Below, one piece after another: positions 25,338-32,773 of a stretch of 64,000 nt of DNA (positions are counted from its first letter, which is position 1; each line of letters starts with the position of its first letter). The notes under the pieces were generated by a model that searched no databases, was not told the origin of the DNA, and saw only the letters and a program-made list of their open reading frames with translations. The position numbers were made by a program, and so were the translations under genes. This stretch comes from Mycolicibacterium bacteremicum (GTDB taxonomy: Bacteria > Actinomycetota > Actinomycetes > Mycobacteriales > Mycobacteriaceae): contig NZ_CALUAE010000007.1 of assembly GCF_943913955.1 (NCBI RefSeq), positions 41,293 to 105,292 of the forward strand, in the 5' to 3' direction.

Positions 25338-26645
25338 ATGACGAACCACCCGAGGTACACCCCGCCTCCCTCCCAACCGGGCGGGTACGAGCCCGGCTAT
25401 GAGGCGCGGTCCACGGGCTACACCGGTGGTTACTCGCAGCCCTATGACTGGCGGTACGCCCAGCAGCCCCAACCCCATCAGCAGCACGGCCAGCAGCCCA
25501 GGCCGCAGTACGATCCGTACCGGCCGGCGCAGACTCCGCCGGCGGGGCCCCAGAAGCGTTCCCGCGCAGGCGCTTTGACCGCCGGTGCGGTCGCCATCGC
25601 GGTGGTGTCGGCGGGTATCGGTGGCGGGGTGGCCCTGCTGGCCGCCCCGGACTCGCCGACCACCAGCTTCTCCAGCAGCAGCGGCGCCACCCCTGGCCAG
25701 CCGGCGGCCAGCGTCCCGGCCGGCTCGGTCGAGCAGGTCGCGGCCAAGGTGGTGCCCAGCGTGGTGAAGCTGGAGACGAACCTGGGCCGGGCCTCCGAGG
25801 AGGGGTCGGGCATCATCCTGTCCAGCGACGGGCTGATCCTCACCAACAACCACGTGGTCGCCACCGGGGACGCGCCGGGCGGCCGGCCGCAGACCAAGGT
25901 GACCTTCGCCGACGGCCGCACCGCGCCGTTCCGGGTCGTCGGTACCGACCCGAGCAGTGACATCGCGGTGGTCCGTGCCGAGGGCGTCTCCGATCTGACC
26001 CCGATCGCGCTGGGTTCCTCGGCGGATCTGCGGGTCGGCCAGGACGTGGTGGCGATCGGTTCGCCGCTCGGCCTGGAGGGCACCGTCACCGTCGGAATCG
26101 TCAGTGCGCTGAACCGGCCGGTGGCCGCCGGCGGGGACAGCCGCAACCAGAACACCGTGCTGGACGCCATCCAGACCGATGCCGCGATCAACCCCGGTAA
26201 CTCCGGTGGCGCGCTGGTCAACATGAACGGCGAGCTGGTGGGCGTGAACTCCGCGATCGCCACCCTGGGCGGGGAGTCCGGCGCGTCGCAGAGCGGTTCG
26301 ATCGGGCTCGGCTTCGCCGTCCCGGTGGATCAGGCCAAGCGCATCGCCGACGAGCTGGTGCAGAGCGGCACCGCCTCGCACGCCTCGCTGGGCGTGCAGG
26401 TCGGCAACGACGCCTCGGTGGACGGCGCCAAGATCGTCGAGGTGACCCAGGGTGGTGCGGCCGCAGCCGCCGGCCTACCCAGCGGCGTCGTGGTGACCAA
26501 GGTCGACGACCGGGTGATCAACAGCGCCGACGCACTGGTGGCGGCCGTGCGCTCGAAGGCCCCCGGCACCAAGGTGACCTTGACCTTCGACGGTCCCGGC
26601 GGCTCCCAGACGATGGACGTGACGCTCGGTAAGGCCGCCCAGTGA
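25338..26645 (+). CDS. pepD: HtrA-like serine protease PepD
   Basis: A 435-aa membrane-anchored protease. A proline/glutamine-rich cytoplasmic segment (1-75) is followed by one TM (about 78-103), a trypsin-like domain with the triad His172 (TNNHVV), Asp208 (SSDIAVV) and Ser289 (GNSGGAL), and a C-terminal PDZ domain from about residue 345. Position and sequence match Rv0983, a periplasmic protease/chaperone in the MprAB-SigE stress network. An MprA-like repeat precedes it. The stop overlaps an in-frame GTG of moaB2. Confidence 0.95.
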   Translation: MTNHPRYTPPPSQPGGYEPGYEARSTGYTGGYSQPYDWRYAQQPQPHQQHGQQPRPQYDPYRPAQTPPAGPQKRSRAGALTAGAVAIAVVSAGIGGGVALLAAPDSPTTSFSSSSGATPGQPAASVPAGSVEQVAAKVVPSVVKLETNLGRASEEGSGIILSSDGLILTNNHVVATGDAPGGRPQTKVTFADGRTAPFRVVGTDPSSDIAVVRAEGVSDLTPIALGSSADLRVGQDVVAIGSPLGLEGTVTVGIVSALNRPVAAGGDSRNQNTVLDAIQTDAAINPGNSGGALVNMNGELVGVNSAIATLGGESGASQSGSIGLGFAVPVDQAKRIADELVQSGTASHASLGVQVGNDASVDGAKIVEVTQGGAAAAAGLPSGVVVTKVDDRVINSADALVAAVRSKAPGTKVTLTFDGPGGSQTMDVTLGKAAQ

Positions 26646-26737
26646 CCCGCGAGGTGACGCTGCCGCCGGAGACGGTCACCGAGCTGGCGGCGACCTTGTC
26701 TGCAACCCTGTCGTCGTCCGGATATACGGTGGCAGGC

Positions 26738-27235
26738 ATGGAACAGGCAGGGGATTTGGTCGGTCGCGCGCTCGTGGTCGTCGTCGACGACCGCACAGCG
26801 CACGGGGACGAAGAAGATCACAGCGGACCGCTGGTCACCGAACTGCTCGGGGAGAGCGGATTCCTGGTCGACGGCGTGGTCGTCGTATCGGCCGACGAGG
26901 TCGAGATCCGCAACGCGTTGAACACCGCGGTGATCGGTGGAGTCGACCTGGTGATCTCGGTCGGTGGCACCGGGGTCAGTCCGCGTGATGTCACCCCGGA
27001 GGCGACCGTCGAACTGCTCGATCGGGAGCTACTCGGCATCTCCGAGGCGCTGCGCGCATCGGGGCTGTCCGCCGGCATCGTGGACGCCGGCGTGTCCCGC
27101 GGGTTGGCCGGAATCTCGGGCAGCACGCTGGTGGTGAACATCGCCGGCTCGCGGGCCGCGGTGCGCGACGGGATGGCGACGCTGGGCCCGCTCGCCGTCC
27201 AGGTGATCGGCCAACTGTCTCGACTGGACATCTGA
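26738..27235 (+). CDS. moaB2: molybdopterin adenylyltransferase-like MoaB2
   Basis: A 165-aa MoaB/Mog-fold protein. SVGGTGVSPRDVTPEAT is the molybdopterin-binding loop and SGSTLVVNIAGSRAAVRDGM the C-terminal signature. I prefer ATG 26738 (MEQAGDLVGRALVVVVDD), which matches the start known for Rv0984; a GTG at 26642 overlapping the pepD stop would add 32 residues of weaker codon bias. It follows pepD as in M. tuberculosis. Whether it works in cofactor synthesis or has another role linked to MprAB is not known. Confidence 0.9.
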   Translation: MEQAGDLVGRALVVVVDDRTAHGDEEDHSGPLVTELLGESGFLVDGVVVVSADEVEIRNALNTAVIGGVDLVISVGGTGVSPRDVTPEATVELLDRELLGISEALRASGLSAGIVDAGVSRGLAGISGSTLVVNIAGSRAAVRDGMATLGPLAVQVIGQLSRLDI

Positions 27236-27364
27236 CGCCCGGGTGCATGGTCGGAATATGGCATTCATGCAGGTACGTGCACCCTTCCCCGGGTGGCCGG
27301 GTTACAGCCAGGTGAACATCCTTCCCATCGAAAAAGTGATCTTCGTCACACGGGGCGGTGTGCT

Positions 27365-27523
27365 GTGACTGCGCCCGGACGTCCCTCGCGCGATGCAGTT
27401 AACGCCGTCTTCGGAGAGGAACTTCCCAGTACCACCCGGGATGAGCGCGACAGCGATCATCGTGAGGAAAATGGCGACCGGGACCGCTGGCTGCGCGACA
27501 ACGTGCCGCCCCACCACGGCTGA
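27365..27523 (+). CDS. 52-aa conserved-looking small protein
   Basis: Starts GTG with TAPGRPSRDAVNAVFGEELP and ends WLRDNVPPHHG; highly charged, with no TM or signal peptide. Codon use is good at third positions, and a perfect 15-bp-stem terminator follows at once. I do not recognise the family. It is a free-standing unit between moaB2 and the porin. A longer frame from 27293 is less likely because it runs through the probable promoter region. The preceding gap 27236-27364 holds a 7-bp inverted repeat (GGGTGCA at 27241, TGCACCC at 27278) and no gene. Confidence 0.6.
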   Translation: MTAPGRPSRDAVNAVFGEELPSTTRDERDSDHREENGDRDRWLRDNVPPHHG

Positions 27524-27538
27524 GCAGTGTTTTCGCCG

Positions 27539-27573
27539 AGAACGGCTGGAATCTTCCTGATTCCAGCCGTTCT
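27539..27573 (+). terminator. intrinsic-type terminator hairpin after the 52-aa gene
   Basis: AGAACGGCTGGAATC pairs perfectly with GATTCCAGCCGTTCT (15 bp, 5-nt loop), followed by TCGTGTTTGT. The stem begins 15 nt after the stop codon. Confidence 0.8.
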
Positions 27574-27897
27574 TCGTGTTTGTGCCGACATGCGTGGCAC
27601 AGCGGAGAGCGGTATCTTGCTTCGCTGCTCAAGCGCGGCAGCACGCGCTCGCATCACAATCTCAGCAAACTGGCAGCCCGCTCGCAGCGGAGTCTGACGA
27701 ACGAGATGTACGCGTTGCCGGGTGAAAGGGGTGCCGTTATGTTTCTCATGTCAACGATGAGCAAACCGTAAGAACAAAATGTGGCCTCTCTAATTCGGGC
27801 CACATGGTGCTCTTGCGGGGTGTGTGATTCCGGCTAGGGCCGGGGTGGCACATCAACAACACGGTGGACACAACCGTCGGCACAGCTTAGGGAGAAC
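27574..27897 (+). promoter_or_regulatory. long upstream region of the porin gene with a leader hairpin
   Basis: No gene is supported in these 324 bases, which are less GC-rich than the surroundings. A hairpin at 27779-27805 has arms ATGTGGCC and GGCCACAT with an 11-nt loop. GGGAGA sits just before the porin ATG. M. smegmatis mspA is known to be transcribed from a distant upstream promoter with a long leader, and this stretch may do the same. I could not pick a convincing -35/-10 pair. Confidence 0.45.
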
Positions 27898-28557
27898 ATG
27901 AAGGCAATCAGTCGGGTGTTTCTCGCGATGATCGCGGCGATCGCTGCGATGTTCGTGAGCACGGGCACCTCGAACGCTGGTCTGGACAACGAGCTCAGCC
28001 TCGTGGACGGCAAGGACCGGACCCTGACCATTCAGCAGTGGGACACCTTCCTCAATGGTGTGTTCCCGTTGGATCGCAACCGTCTGACCCGTGAGTGGTT
28101 CCACTCGGGCAAGGCGAAGTACATCGTGGCCGGCCCGGGTGCCGAGGATTTCGAGGGCACGTTGGAGCTGGGTTACCAGGTTGGTTTCCCGTGGTCGCTG
28201 GGTGTGGGTATCAACTTCAGCTACACCACTCCGAACATTGCGTTCGACGGTCAGGACTACGGCACGTTCAACCCGATCACCGGTGGGCTGGGCCTGGACC
28301 TGATTCCGGCGATCGTGACCCCGCCGCTGTTCCCGGGTGCCTCGATCAGTGCTGACCTGGGCAATGGTCCGGGTATCCAGGAAGTGGCGACCTTCTCTGC
28401 TGAGGTGGCCGGTGCCGAGGGTGCTGTGGCGGTGTCGAATGCTCATGGCACGGTGACCGGTGCTGCCGGTGGTGTGCTGCTGCGTCCCTACGCCCGTCTG
28501 ATCGCGGCCGAGGGTGACAGCGTGACCACCTACGGCGAGCCCTGGAACATGAACTGA
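27898..28557 (+). CDS. MspA-family outer-membrane porin
   Basis: A 219-aa precursor with a signal peptide (residues 1-27, cleavage after SNA) and a mature start GLDNELSLVDGKDRTLT as in MspA. The body is very close to M. smegmatis MspA as I recall it, including the C-terminus VTTYGEPWNMN. MspA forms an octameric mycolate-membrane channel for small hydrophilic nutrients. The constriction region differs: where MspA has the Asp90/91/93 cluster this protein reads IAFDGQDYGTF, keeping two of three aspartates, and the following loop is about eight residues longer. A 13-bp-stem terminator follows. Confidence 0.95.
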   Translation: MKAISRVFLAMIAAIAAMFVSTGTSNAGLDNELSLVDGKDRTLTIQQWDTFLNGVFPLDRNRLTREWFHSGKAKYIVAGPGAEDFEGTLELGYQVGFPWSLGVGINFSYTTPNIAFDGQDYGTFNPITGGLGLDLIPAIVTPPLFPGASISADLGNGPGIQEVATFSAEVAGAEGAVAVSNAHGTVTGAAGGVLLRPYARLIAAEGDSVTTYGEPWNMN

Positions 28558-28583
28558 CGCACGCCGGTAGTTAACGGCTGTCG

Positions 28584-28623
28584 AACAGGCGGCCTCTTGG
28601 AGATGACCAGGAGGCCGCCTGTT
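28584..28623 (+). terminator. terminator hairpin after the porin gene
   Basis: AACAGGCGGCCTC pairs perfectly with GAGGCCGCCTGTT (13 bp, 14-nt loop), followed by TCGTCTC. It lies 27 nt after the porin stop. Confidence 0.75.
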
Positions 28624-28754
28624 TCGTCTCCGGGCACGTTGCGCTGCGGACCGCGCGCCGGCGTGTAAGGATCTTCGATGTACTGGGTCTGTAACCCATT
28701 GAGCCGCAACCGAGCTCATGACATCACGCACGTGCACAGCAGAGAGGAAGCCGA

Positions 28755-29132
28755 ATGTCCACGCTTGCGATCGGGCGCTTTCGGAACATGAAGAAGCCGG
28801 CCGCCGTTGCGCTCGGCGCCGCCGCCATGGCTACCGCATTCGCGGGTCTGAGCGCGGGCACGGCCAGTGCCGAGGTGCAGGAGTCCGCGCCCGCCCCGTA
28901 TGTCACCAGTCGGCAGGCGCTGCTGGTCGATGACAACGCGTTGCGTGTCGCCGACTACGGCGAGGCACGGGGCTTCGGCGATACCCGCAGTGCCGACGCC
29001 GGGATCGTGCACGCGCAGGGTGAGGGTGTGCATGTCGACACCGTCAAGGCGGTGCCGGGCACCACGGCCGCGCCGTTCAACCTGGAGTCCAACGGCGCCT
29101 TCACCTTCGATCCGCCCATCGGTGACTGGTGA
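28755..29132 (+). CDS. small secreted protein, tandem copy 1
   Basis: A 125-aa protein with AGAGGAAG upstream. The N-terminus has basic residues, then a hydrophobic stretch (about 18-38) ending SAGTASA, a likely signal peptidase I site. The mature part of about 87 residues starts AEVQESAPAPYVTSRQALLV and ends in PPIGDW. It has no cysteines and no recognisable domain. It is about 90% identical to the mature part of the next gene (78 of 87 residues). Each copy has its own leader and terminator. Function unknown; exported by inference. Confidence 0.8.
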   Translation: MSTLAIGRFRNMKKPAAVALGAAAMATAFAGLSAGTASAEVQESAPAPYVTSRQALLVDDNALRVADYGEARGFGDTRSADAGIVHAQGEGVHVDTVKAVPGTTAAPFNLESNGAFTFDPPIGDW

Positions 29133-29161
29133 CGACCGCGTAGCGGTACCACTGCACGACG

Positions 29162-29192
29162 AGCGCCCGGCCGGATCATCCGGCCGGGCGCT
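29162..29192 (+). terminator. terminator hairpin after secreted copy 1
   Basis: AGCGCCCGGCCGG pairs perfectly with CCGGCCGGGCGCT (13 bp, 5-nt loop), 29 nt after the stop codon; followed by TTGCTG. Confidence 0.7.
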
Positions 29193-29291
29193 TTGCTGAC
29201 TGTGGCCAAGCGGCACCCTGGATGTGTTGCGCACGCTACTATTGGGGTACCAGGTGTTAACCCTGGGAAACAGCTGTCGAAAGTGGTGGAC

Positions 29292-29645
29292 ATGGCCTCG
29301 TCGAAGAAACTCGCGGTGCTCGGGATCGGTTCGTTCGCGGGAGCCGCGCTGCTCGCCGGACTGAGCGCCGGTACCGCCGGTGCCGAGGTCCAGGAATCGG
29401 CGCCCGCGCCGTACGTGACCAGTCGGCAGGCGCTCGTCGTCGATGACAATGCGCTGCGTGTCGCCGACTACGGCGAGGCCCGCGGCTTCGGTGAGACCCG
29501 TAATGCCGATAGCGGCATCGTGCACGCGCAGGGTGAGGGTGTGCACGTCGACACCGTGAAGGCGGTGCCCGGCACCAAGGCCGCGCCGTTCAACCTGGCC
29601 GCCAACGGCGCGTTCATCTTCAGCCCGCCCATCGGCGACTGGTGA
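29292..29645 (+). CDS. small secreted protein, tandem copy 2
   Basis: A 117-aa precursor. ATG 29292 (MASSKKLAVLGIGSFAGAAL) gives a clean signal peptide ending GTAGA; the longer upstream frame does not. The mature part differs from copy 1 at only nine of 87 positions, several conservative, while the signal peptides are more different. That points to duplication of a secreted module under selection on the mature sequence. TACTAT at 29237-29242 is a possible -10. No function can be assigned. Confidence 0.8.
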   Translation: MASSKKLAVLGIGSFAGAALLAGLSAGTAGAEVQESAPAPYVTSRQALVVDDNALRVADYGEARGFGETRNADSGIVHAQGEGVHVDTVKAVPGTKAAPFNLAANGAFIFSPPIGDW

Positions 29646-29671
29646 CCATCATCTGACCGAACGTCATTCGG

Positions 29672-29703
29672 AAACGCCCGGCTTGTTATCGAGCCGGGCG
29701 TTT
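29672..29703 (+). terminator. terminator hairpin with T-run after secreted copy 2
   Basis: AAACGCCCGGCT pairs perfectly with AGCCGGGCGTTT (12 bp, 8-nt loop) and runs into TTTTTG. This is the most classical intrinsic terminator in the window. Confidence 0.85.
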
Positions 29704-30210
29704 TTGTCGCTCTGCCTCGTTCTGGCGCGGTGCGGAACTGAGCGTCATTCCATCGCGTCGGCAAATGCGCTCGGACAGGTGCGCGCCCACTCGTCACTTC
29801 CTGCCAATCAGCAAATGCGCAGCCGGGCCTCACGGCGAGGAAGATCGCAGAGGCTATGGGCCGGCGAAGCGACCGTATGGCCGGTCTGTTTTGTGCGCCG
29901 GTGCACCGATGCAGCCTGAAGAGCTTCGGGTGCGGTCGATCTGGTCGAGGTAAAGCCGCTGCATTCTTTGCGATTTCAACACCTGGAGCGCCTTGGTGGC
30001 TCGAATGAGCAAACTTCTGTCGTCATGCGTCGACGGGGAGCCGGCGAGTCGCCGCCACGTGTGTCCCGGATGCCGTCGGAGGTAGCCGGAAGTGTGTTCA
30101 GCAAATCCAACATGGCGCGTCAATTATCTGATAGGAACTATTCACCGCCACCATACGAACGACTGGGCAAGGTTGGTCGGCGGACGTCAACTTACTCAGG
30201 GGAGAGTTCA
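29704..30210 (+). other. 507-bp gene-free upstream region of the PGRS-like gene
   Basis: I see no supported gene here. Short frames on both strands have poor codon use and no ribosome-binding sites. The last 100 bases are AT-richer (around CAATTATCTGATAGG at 30121-30135) and probably hold the promoter of the PGRS-like gene, but no clear -35/-10 pair stands out. GGGGAG at 30199-30204 is the ribosome-binding site of that gene. Confidence 0.5.
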
Positions 30211-31605
30211 GTGGCCAAGCACGTCAAGAAGAATGCAGGTCCGTCGAAGGTCGGTCTGTACTTGACCGCAGGTATTGCGGCGGGCGTTACCGGAGCAGCG
30301 ATGGTGGGGGGTATCGGCACCGCGTTGCTTGCTGACGGCGATCCGGTCGCTCCGGTCGAAGTCAGGGTGCAGCTGGTTTCGACCGAGGAAGACTGCGCCG
30401 CCAACCCAGCCGCCTGTGGCACCGGTCTGAACGTCGGTCGTTCGCTGGCCGCTGCACTGCCGATTCAGGCTGAGGACGCGAACGGCGTGCTTCGTCCGCT
30501 CATCGGACGCGGCGGATGGCTGATCGGGGATGGGATCGACGCGGCCGCAGACTGCGAGGGCGCCGCGTGCAACGGGGGTAACGGTGGCATCTTCGGCGGC
30601 AACGGAGGCAATGGCGCAAACGGTGGCCGCGGTGGCGATGCCGGCATCTTCTTCGGCAACGGTGGTAACGGCGGCAACGGGTACGACGCGGAGTACGACG
30701 CACAGGGTAACCGCCTCTACAGCGCCGAAGTGGGCGGCGACGGTGGCCGCGCATCACTGTTCGGCCGGGGCGGAAACGGCGGTGAAGGCGGTTGGGACGA
30801 GAACTCTTCGACCTTCACCGGCGCCGATGCGAATAAGAACAATGCGTTCGGCGCCGCGGGTGGCGCCGGCGGAGCGGGCAGTTCCTTCGGCCGGGGCGGC
30901 ACAGGCGGATCCGGCGGATCTGCGTCGTCGGTGAACGGAAGTGCCGTCGGCGGATCAGGCGGTACGGGCGGCAGTTCGCTGCTGGGACAGGCAGGCACCG
31001 GCGGCACCGGTGGCGATGGAACCGCCGAAGCGGACGGGAAGATCGGCATCGGTGGCACCGGCGGCGCCGGCGGCACCACGGTTGCCGGCTCGGGCGGCGC
31101 CGGCGGCGAGGGCGGATTCGGTTCCGGCTATGGCGACGCCGATGCGCGTGGTGGCGCGGGTGGAACAGGCGGCGGCGCATTCGCCGGGAACAGCGGCGCC
31201 GGCGGCGCCGGCGGTGGTGCGGCCACACTCGACGGCGACGCGACCGGTGGTACCGGTGGCACCGGCGGCAGGACGGTCGGCGGCGGCAACGGCGGGGCCG
31301 GCGGCAAGGGCGGTGCCGCCAGTGGCGGCGTGCCCGACGACGAGGGCGGACCCGTCGGCAGCGGCGACGCGACAGCCGGTAACGGTGGCCAGGGTGGCCG
31401 GGGTGGATCGCTGATCGGCAATGGTGGCCGCGGTGGCGATGGCGGCGACGCCGACATCGAACCCGGCGGCACCGGAACGCCGAAGGCCGGTCTCGGTGGC
31501 AACGGTGGTTCCGGTGGCGCCCTGGGCTCGGGCGGCAGCGACGGAAACGACGGAACCACGTCGGGCGGTTCCAGTTCGGCTTCCAACTCGAGCGATTCCG
31601 ACTAG
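30211..31605 (+). CDS. PGRS-like glycine-rich exported protein without PE domain
   Basis: A 464-aa protein from GTG 30211. Residues 1-12 are basic (MAKHVKKNAGPSK), followed by a hydrophobic segment (about 14-40) that could be a signal anchor. Residues 50-120 contain four cysteines (62, 69, 115, 120) and the segment LRPLIGRGGWLIGDG, which resembles the GRPLIGNG motif at the start of PGRS domains in mycobacterial PE_PGRS proteins. From residue 120 on the protein is almost entirely GGNGG/GGTGG/GGAGG repeats, ending in a serine-rich tail. There is no PE domain, so ESX-5 export in the usual way is not expected. Surface location is inferred. Confidence 0.75.
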   Translation: MAKHVKKNAGPSKVGLYLTAGIAAGVTGAAMVGGIGTALLADGDPVAPVEVRVQLVSTEEDCAANPAACGTGLNVGRSLAAALPIQAEDANGVLRPLIGRGGWLIGDGIDAAADCEGAACNGGNGGIFGGNGGNGANGGRGGDAGIFFGNGGNGGNGYDAEYDAQGNRLYSAEVGGDGGRASLFGRGGNGGEGGWDENSSTFTGADANKNNAFGAAGGAGGAGSSFGRGGTGGSGGSASSVNGSAVGGSGGTGGSSLLGQAGTGGTGGDGTAEADGKIGIGGTGGAGGTTVAGSGGAGGEGGFGSGYGDADARGGAGGTGGGAFAGNSGAGGAGGGAATLDGDATGGTGGTGGRTVGGGNGGAGGKGGAASGGVPDDEGGPVGSGDATAGNGGQGGRGGSLIGNGGRGGDGGDADIEPGGTGTPKAGLGGNGGSGGALGSGGSDGNDGTTSGGSSSASNSSDSD

Positions 31606-31618
31606 CTGAGTTCGGCTG

Positions 31619-31650
31619 GTCCACCGGCACTTCCACGGGTGCCGGTGGAC
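31619..31650 (+). terminator. terminator-like hairpin after the PGRS-like gene
   Basis: GTCCACCGGCAC pairs perfectly with GTGCCGGTGGAC (12 bp, 8-nt loop), 13 nt after the stop. No T-run follows. Confidence 0.6.
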
Positions 31651-31697
31651 CTGTTCGTTCGGGATCCACGTCTCCCGCGGGTCTGAAGCCCGAAGGT

Positions 31698-31706
31698 TGC
31701 TACAAT
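31698..31706 (+). promoter_or_regulatory. extended -10 promoter giving a leaderless transcript
   Basis: TGC-TACAAT forms an extended -10; the GTG start codon at 31714 lies exactly 7 nt after it, where transcription would begin. No Shine-Dalgarno is present, consistent with leaderless translation, which is frequent in mycobacteria. Confidence 0.55.
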
Positions 31707-31713
31707 CGGTTCT

Positions 31714-32202
31714 GTGGCGAAAACAACTGTAGTACAACGCTTTTCGAGTCAGATTGTCGTTGCGGCCCTCGTCGTCGCGGTAGCTGCCCTCGCCGTGGCC
31801 ATCTGGGCGGTGCGGCACGCGGGACCGGATGTCGAGAAAGCGACGGTTGTCGCCACCGAACAATCCGGTCAAGGGAAGACGCGGGTCTGCGACGCCTTCA
31901 ACCTGGTGCGAAACGCGGTGACCCTGCAAACGAACACCGATCTCGGCGCCGATCCGGTCGCGTTGCAGGCCGTGGCTGCCAACGCGCGTCTCGCCACCCT
32001 CGGCGGCGGCCAGCTCCTCCTGTCGAGGCTCGACGGTGATGTATCGAAAGACCTTGCCGACGCCGTCCGGTCCTTCGCCAACAATCTGGAAGACATCGGA
32101 ATCAGCCAGCTCGCCGGCGAACGTGTCGAAGATGCAGCCCAAGCCGCAAGGGCGAACGACGCGCAGGCGGCTGCCACGCGTATCGACGAACTGTGCAAGT
32201 AG
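31714..32202 (+). CDS. membrane-anchored protein of unknown function
   Basis: A 162-aa protein with one TM at about residues 14-34 and an external domain of about 125 residues that is mainly helical and alanine-rich, with two cysteines (in RVCDAFNL near residue 59 and the C-terminal ELCK) that could form a disulfide. The overall look (short cytoplasmic tail, TM, small helical ectodomain) resembles Mce-associated or alanine/valine-rich membrane proteins, but I cannot assign a family. Transcription appears leaderless. A terminator hairpin follows. Confidence 0.75.
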   Translation: MAKTTVVQRFSSQIVVAALVVAVAALAVAIWAVRHAGPDVEKATVVATEQSGQGKTRVCDAFNLVRNAVTLQTNTDLGADPVALQAVAANARLATLGGGQLLLSRLDGDVSKDLADAVRSFANNLEDIGISQLAGERVEDAAQAARANDAQAAATRIDELCK

Positions 32203-32231
32203 CGCGACCATTCCTGACGGCAGACGCGCAG

Positions 32232-32259
32232 AACGCCCGGCCGGGATCGGCCGGGCGTT
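32232..32259. terminator. terminator hairpin between the membrane protein and mscL
   Basis: AACGCCCGGCCG pairs with CGGCCGGGCGTT (12 bp, 4-nt loop), followed by TCGCGTTTCT. It lies between convergent genes, so it may act in both directions. Confidence 0.75.
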
Positions 32260-32275
32260 TCGCGTTTCTGGACGC

Positions 32276-32698
32276 TCAGGTCGTGGTGTTCGGCACGTCG
32301 GGGTCCAGGCGCTGCCCGGCCGTCGGGCCCGGTCGCTGGGCCAGCAGATCGCGGATCTCGGTCAGCAGCACCACCTCGGCCTCGACGGTCTCCTCTTCCT
32401 TCTTGCGGAACTTGCTGAACGGCAACACGATCACGAAGTAGATGACGGCGGCCACCAGGACGAAGTTGATGGTCGCCGACAACAGCACGTTGAGATCGAT
32501 GGTCTGCTCACCGCCGATGGGGATGCGCAGGATGCCGTAATCGGAATCCTCGCCGGCTCCGATCCGGTCGATCAGTGGTTGCAGGATGCTGTCGGTGAAG
32601 CTGGTGACCAGCGCCGTGAAGGCGGTGCCGATGACCACCGCGACCGACAGGTCGACGATGTTGCCGCGGAGCAGGAACTCTTTGAAACCTTTGAGCAT
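32276..32698 (-). CDS. mscL: large-conductance mechanosensitive channel MscL
   Basis: A 140-aa channel starting MLKGFKEFLLRGNIVDLSVAVVIG. TM1 (about 15-43) carries the pore-lining glycine/alanine pattern, an extracellular loop follows, then TM2 (about 68-95), a basic FRKKEEE cluster, and a C-terminal helix. The family forms pentamers that open under membrane tension to release solutes during osmotic downshock. In M. tuberculosis mscL (Rv0985c) follows moaB2 directly; here about 5 kb of exported-protein genes separates them. Confidence 0.97.
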   Translation of the reverse strand: MLKGFKEFLLRGNIVDLSVAVVIGTAFTALVTSFTDSILQPLIDRIGAGEDSDYGILRIPIGGEQTIDLNVLLSATINFVLVAAVIYFVIVLPFSKFRKKEEETVEAEVVLLTEIRDLLAQRPGPTAGQRLDPDVPNTTT

Positions 32699-32773
32699 TG
32701 CGGGGACCCTTCCAGCAGTGTGCGGTTCAGCCAGTAAACGAAAACACTAACCGAGCACCCGACCGGTGGCGGC

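Noticed and set aside
26642..26737. GTG at 26642 overlapping the pepD stop as the moaB2 start
   Set aside because: Not excluded, but third-position codon bias weakens over this stretch and the known homolog starts at MEQ; recorded as the alternative.
29968..30210. In-frame 81-residue upstream extension of the PGRS-like protein
   Set aside because: It is basic and unstructured, lacks a ribosome-binding site and would bury the hydrophobic signal segment; GTG 30211 has GGGGAG upstream.
30580..31560. Dense short repeats that could look like a CRISPR array or tandem repeat locus
   Set aside because: They are GGN-GGN codon repeats encoding PGRS-like glycine runs, in frame throughout, with no spacers of constant length.
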